Origin: Streptomyces sp. SAJ15
Lineage (GTDB): Bacteria > Actinomycetota > Actinomycetes > Streptomycetales > Streptomycetaceae
Length of the DNA stretch: 64,000 nt
Direction of reading: 5' to 3'
Assembly (NCBI RefSeq): GCF_007595705.1
Contig: NZ_NISY01000012.1
Location: 144,441-208,440 of the forward strand
Part shown: one piece after another, positions 60,487-64,000 of the stretch
How the letters are laid out: each line of letters opens with the position of its first letter
Numbering within the stretch: the first letter of the stretch is position 1
Made by a program: the position numbers and the translations under genes
Notes under the pieces: generated by a model
What the model saw: only the letters and a program-made list of their open reading frames with translations
Told to the model about the DNA's origin: nothing
The model's database searches: none

Positions 60487-62982
60487 TCAACGGCCGGCGC
60501 CCTCCACCACCCGCGCCCATTCGTCCAGCAGTGCCTTCGCCGAAGCGTCGTCCGGGCCCTCGGCCCACAGGTGCGTGACCGCCTCGGAGGGGTCGGGCAG
60601 CACCATCACCCAGCGGCCGTCGGCCTCGACCACCCGCACCCCGTCAGTGGTGTCCACCGACCGGTCCCCCGCCGCCTCCACGACGTGCCGCATCACCAGG
60701 CCCTTGACCGCCCAGGGCGTCGCCAGGCTGCGCCGCAGCACGTGCGCCCGCGGAATGCGGTCGTCGATCTGGCTCAGCGTCAGCTGCGTCCGGGCCACCA
60801 GGCCGACCAGCCGGGCGAAGGCGGCGGCTCCGTCGAAGACGCTGCTGAACTCCGGAACGATGAAGCCACCGCGCCCGTCCCCGCCGAAGATGGTGTTCTC
60901 CGACCGCGCCACCCGGGTCAGATCGTCGGCCGCCGTCGTCGTCCACTCCACCTGCGTGCCGTGGTACGCGGCCACCTGCTCGGCGATGCGGGTCGTGGTG
61001 ACGGGAAGCGCCACCCGGCCGCTGCGCCGCTCGGCGGCGACCAGATCGAGCATGACCAGCAGGGCCCGGTCGTCCTCCACGATCCGGCCCCGCTCGTCGA
61101 CCAGGGAGATCCGCTCGCCCACGGGGTCGAAGCGCACCCCGAAGGCCGCGCGGGCGGAGGCGACGATCTCGCCCAGCCGCACCAGCCCGGAGCGTCGGGC
61201 CTCGGCGGTCTCCGTGGGTCGCGATTCGTCCAGGCCCGGGTTGATGGTGAGGACGTCGACGCCGAGCCGGCCGAGCAGGCTGGGCAACACCAGCCCGGCG
61301 CTGCCGTTCGAGGCGTCCACCACGACCTTGAGCCCCGACTCCGCGATGCCGGTGGTGTCCATGGCCCGCAGCAGGGTGCCGGTGTAGGAGTCGAAGACGC
61401 TCGCCGGGAAGCTCAGGTCGCCGATCTCCCCTGGGAAGGCCCGGCGATACTCCTGACGTGCGAAGACCCGGTCCAGCTTGCGCTGGCCACCGGCCGACAG
61501 ATCCGCGCCCCGCTCGTCGAAGAACATGATGTCGACGGAGTCGGGGATGCCGGGAGAGGTACGGATCATGATGCCGCCGGCGCTGCCGCGCGCGGTCTGC
61601 TGGCGGGCCACGGGCAGCGGCACGTTCTCCAGGTCGCGCACATCGATGGCGCTGGTCTGGAGCGCGGAGATCACCGCGCGCTTGAGCGCTCGCGCGCCCC
61701 GCGAGTGGTCACGCGCCGTGGTGACGGTGGCGCCCTTCTTCAGCGTGGTCGCGTACGCCCCGGCCAGCCGCACCGCCAGCTCCGGGGTGATCTCCACATT
61801 GAGGATCCCGGAGACGCCACGCGCGCCGAACAGCTGCGCCTGGCTGCGGGACTCCCAGATGACGGAGGTGTTGACGAACGCGCCCGCCTCGATGGTCTTG
61901 AACGGATAGACCCGGACGTTGCCCTGGACGATCGATTCTTCACCGACGAGGCACTCATCGCCGATGACGGCGCCGTCCTCGATCCGCGCGGCCCGCATGA
62001 TGTCGGTGTTCTTCCCGATCACGCAGCCGCGGAGATTGCAGTGCTGCCCGATGTAGACGTTGTCGTGAACGACGGCCTTGTGCAGAAACGCGCCGCTCTT
62101 CACGACGACGTTGGAGCCCACCACCGTGTGCTCACGGATCTCGACGTCCCCTTCGACCTTGGCGTAGTCACCGATGTAGAGCGGGCCGCGCAGCACGGCC
62201 TCCGGGTGCACCTCGGCCCCTTCGGCGACCCAGACACCCGGAGAGATCTCGAAGCCGTCGATTTCGACGTCGACTTTCCCCTCTAGCACATCGGCCTGGG
62301 CCTTCACATAGCTCTCGTGGGTGCCCACGTCTTCCCAGTAGCCCTCGGCGACATAGCCGTAGACCGGCTTGCCCTCCTTCATCAGCTGGGGGAAGACATC
62401 GCCGGACCAGTCCACCGGAACGTCGGCCTCGACATAGTTGAAGACCTCGGGCTCCATGACATAGATGCCCGTGTTGACGGTGTCCGAGAAGACCTGGCCC
62501 CAGGTGGGCTTCTCCAGGAAACGCTCGACCCGGCCCTGCTCGTCGACGATGGTGATGCCGAACTCCAGCGGATTGGGCACACGCGTCAGACAGACGGTGA
62601 CCAGCGCGCCCTTCTCCTTGTGGAAATTGATCAGCTGGGTGAGATCGAAGTCGGTGAGAGCATCCCCGGAGATAACGAGAAAGGCGTCGTCCTTCAACGC
62701 CTCTTCCGCGTTCTTCACACTGCCTGCGGTACCGAGCGGCTTCTCCTCGTTGGCATAGGTGAGCTCCATGCCGAGCTCTTCGCCGTCCCCGAAATAGTTC
62801 TTCACGAGGGAGGCGAGAAACTGGACGGTCACCACGGTCTCCGTCAGACCGTGCCGCTTGAGCAGCCTCAGGACATGCTCCATGATCGGCCGGTTCGCGA
62901 CCGGCAGCAGTGGTTTGGGCATGCTCGAGGTCATGGGGCGAAGGCGGGTGCCCTCTCCCCCTGCCATCACGACGGCCTTCAT
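60487..62982 (-). CDS. Nucleotidyltransferase (mannose-1-phosphate guanylyltransferase type) fused to degenerate phosphomannomutase domain
   Basis: This is 831 residues. Residues 1-235 are an NTP transferase (AVVMAGGEGTRLRPMT, then EEKPLGTAGSVKNAEEAL and DWSGDVFPQLM). Left-handed beta-helix repeats run about 250-360 (AEVHPEAVLRGPLYIG). The rest is phosphomannomutase-like but decayed: the TASHNP loop reads RTSPGIPD, the metal loop DGDADR reads DPVGER, and the GEMSGH loop reads FGGDGRGG. GDP-mannose-type synthesis by the first domain is likely; the mutase half is probably structural or regulatory. The organisation is known in streptomycetes. Confidence 0.88.
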   Translation of the reverse strand: MKAVVMAGGEGTRLRPMTSSMPKPLLPVANRPIMEHVLRLLKRHGLTETVVTVQFLASLVKNYFGDGEELGMELTYANEEKPLGTAGSVKNAEEALKDDAFLVISGDALTDFDLTQLINFHKEKGALVTVCLTRVPNPLEFGITIVDEQGRVERFLEKPTWGQVFSDTVNTGIYVMEPEVFNYVEADVPVDWSGDVFPQLMKEGKPVYGYVAEGYWEDVGTHESYVKAQADVLEGKVDVEIDGFEISPGVWVAEGAEVHPEAVLRGPLYIGDYAKVEGDVEIREHTVVGSNVVVKSGAFLHKAVVHDNVYIGQHCNLRGCVIGKNTDIMRAARIEDGAVIGDECLVGEESIVQGNVRVYPFKTIEAGAFVNTSVIWESRSQAQLFGARGVSGILNVEITPELAVRLAGAYATTLKKGATVTTARDHSRGARALKRAVISALQTSAIDVRDLENVPLPVARQQTARGSAGGIMIRTSPGIPDSVDIMFFDERGADLSAGGQRKLDRVFARQEYRRAFPGEIGDLSFPASVFDSYTGTLLRAMDTTGIAESGLKVVVDASNGSAGLVLPSLLGRLGVDVLTINPGLDESRPTETAEARRSGLVRLGEIVASARAAFGVRFDPVGERISLVDERGRIVEDDRALLVMLDLVAAERRSGRVALPVTTTRIAEQVAAYHGTQVEWTTTAADDLTRVARSENTIFGGDGRGGFIVPEFSSVFDGAAAFARLVGLVARTQLTLSQIDDRIPRAHVLRRSLATPWAVKGLVMRHVVEAAGDRSVDTTDGVRVVEADGRWVMVLPDPSEAVTHLWAEGPDDASAKALLDEWARVVEGAGR

Positions 62983-63084
62983 GTCGGAAGCGTCCTCCTC
63001 GCAGAGACGACGGTCATGCCGACTTCCCCCGCCCAGACAAGGCCCGTGATGACCGTGAGGGGAATCAGGGCCTCTACCGCGCCA

Positions 63085-63705
63085 CTACGGTGCGCTCAGT
63101 CGGCCGGTGGTGTCCGCCTTCACCAGACGACGGACCTGAACCACATACAGGATTCCTGCCCACCAATAGAGGGTTGTACCCCATCCGGCGAACGCCCATC
63201 CGAAAATCGCCGCGAGAGAGTGAAACCAGCCGTCTCCATCGCTCAACAGGAGCAATGGGAACGCGTACATCAGGTTGAAGGTGGCGGCCTTGCCGAGGAA
63301 GTTCACCTGCGGCGGCGGATAGCCGTGCCGGCGGAGGACGCCCACCATGACCAGCAACACCAGGTCGCGAACGAGCAGGATGGCGGTCAGCCAGAGCGGC
63401 AGGATGCCCCGCCAGGTCAGCCCCACCAGCGTCGACAGAATGTAAAGCCGGTCGGCGGCGGGGTCGAGAATGCGGCCGAGACTGCTGATCTGGTTCCACC
63501 GGCGGGCGAGCTTACCGTCGAGATAGTCAGTGACACCGCTGAACGCGAGGAGGAGCAGCGCCCAGGCATCGCAGTTCGGGCCGCCGAACTCGGGCCAGAG
63601 GATCAGCCACAGGAAAAGCGGCACGCCGACCAGGCGCGCCATGCTGAGGATGTTCGGGATGGTGAGGACGCGGTCGGTATGGACGCGCGTCTCCTGGACC
63701 TCCAC
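63085..63705 (-). CDS. pgsA: CDP-alcohol phosphatidyltransferase (PgsA-like)
   Basis: This is a 206-residue membrane protein. The CDP-OH-P motif is DYLDGKLARRWNQISSLGRILDPAADR (in blocks, about residues 60-86): all Asp residues, the Ala-Arg and the Gly are present. About five membrane helices follow. It would move a phosphatidyl group from CDP-diacylglycerol to glycerol phosphate or inositol phosphate. GTG 63705 is chosen for its AGGAGG site. It lies 102 bases upstream of the nucleotidyltransferase; the position matches pgsA2 (Rv1822). Confidence 0.9.
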   Translation of the reverse strand: MEVQETRVHTDRVLTIPNILSMARLVGVPLFLWLILWPEFGGPNCDAWALLLLAFSGVTDYLDGKLARRWNQISSLGRILDPAADRLYILSTLVGLTWRGILPLWLTAILLVRDLVLLVMVGVLRRHGYPPPQVNFLGKAATFNLMYAFPLLLLSDGDGWFHSLAAIFGWAFAGWGTTLYWWAGILYVVQVRRLVKADTTGRLSAP

Positions 63706-63865
63706 CCGGGGGCCTCCTGTGGAATGGTGCCAACGATGCCCCATGACTTTACCTGTGCGGTCCACCGGACCGCACCGGGCCCCCGGTGAGGCCGGGACCG
63801 TGGCTCCGGGACCGTGGCTATGGAGCAAAAGCCGGGGCACGGGGGGCGTTACATCGGGCGGACAA

Positions 63866-63904
63866 CAAAAAGACCCTGGCGGGAACGGAGTTCCCGCCAG
63901 GGTC
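63866..63904 (-). terminator. Rho-independent terminator of the rRNA operon
   Basis: GACCCTGGCGGGAAC at 63872-63886 pairs perfectly with GTTCCCGCCAGGGTC at 63890-63904 around a 3-base loop. Leftward transcription meets a run of five A on the plus strand (63867-63871), that is a U-tract, directly after. The hairpin lies 10 bases past the 5S 3' end. This is the best terminator in the window. Confidence 0.93.
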
Positions 63905-63913
63905 TGAATAATT

Positions 63914-64000
63914 GTTCGGCGGCGTCCTACTCTCCCACAGGGTCCCCCCTGCAGTACCATCGGCGCTGAAAGGCTTAGCTTCCGGGTTCGGTATGTAACC
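63914..64000 (-). rRNA. rrf: 5S ribosomal RNA, 3' part (cut by window edge)
   Basis: On the minus strand the window edge begins at GGTTACATACCGAACCCGG and continues AAGCTAAGCC, CGCCGATGGTACTGCAGG, GGGAGAGTAGGACGCCGCCG, ending at about 63914. This is the 3' two thirds of bacterial 5S rRNA, of streptomycete type. It is the last gene of a leftward rRNA operon whose 23S and 16S genes lie beyond the window. Confidence 0.96.

Noticed and set aside
59479..62286. A 935-codon rightward open frame across the DUF881 and nucleotidyltransferase region
   Set aside because: It is the antisense shadow of G/C-rich leftward genes with complete family motifs; its own translation is low-complexity and shows no domain.

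Overview
The window is high-GC, gene-dense DNA with strong third-position G/C bias and GTG starts. It carries WhiB, GarA/FHA, FtsR-type MerR, DUF881/Sbp and DUF5999 proteins. Together these point to the chromosome of a Streptomyces or a close streptomycete relative. No species call can be made without a search.

Positions 1 to about 15,660 are the right-hand part of an integrated phage-like element; its left end is outside the window. Almost all genes run leftward as one chain of 1-4 base start/stop overlaps. From upstream to downstream these are: an immunity/excision segment (XRE repressor, excisionase-like HTH); about a dozen small proteins of unknown function (12.6-8.2 kb); a recombination pair (PD-(D/E)XK exonuclease and Sak4/RecA-like ATPase); an HNH endonuclease; a WhiB-like regulator; a cytosine-C5 methyltransferase; a second HNH protein; and a replication module (winged-helix initiator, DnaC-type loader, DnaB-type helicase cut by the window edge). 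Rightward genes are a second XRE regulator, a 67-residue protein and a tyrosine integrase. The integrase stop codon lies inside the last codons of a displaced uppP (undecaprenyl-diphosphatase) 3' end, so the element appears to sit in uppP. Inside the initiator gene five exact 9-mers lie in all three frames beside an AT-rich patch, which looks like a lambda-O-style origin. The methyltransferase gene has a second reading frame with family-like LPTP repeats.

Positions 15.8-49 kb are ordinary chromosome with small units: a secreted GH16 hydrolase, a flavin reductase, an Lnt-type acyltransferase, a Gfo/Idh/MocA oxidoreductase, a TetR/FAD-monooxygenase pair with two palindromic operators, Ung, two SDRs, a HipA-like kinase with a DUF3037 partner, a Rieske lipoprotein, LysR/EamA and MocR/PPOX divergent pairs, a GH3 glucosidase with a LacI-type operator over its start, PadR, a DrrC-type UvrA paralogue, PhzF, a CPBP protease and a GCS2-type ligase.

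Positions 49-64 kb hold a leftward block whose order resembles the Mycobacterium tuberculosis pgsA2-Rv1823-1824-1825-garA-Rv1828-1829-1830-gcvB region. It runs: CDP-alcohol phosphatidyltransferase, nucleotidyltransferase with a degenerate phosphomannomutase domain, DUF881, Sbp, DUF881, GarA-like FHA protein, FtsR, BFN nuclease, MerR, DinB polymerase and GcvP. GcvP lies behind a tandem glycine riboswitch. The window ends in the 3' part of a leftward 5S rRNA followed by a strong terminator.
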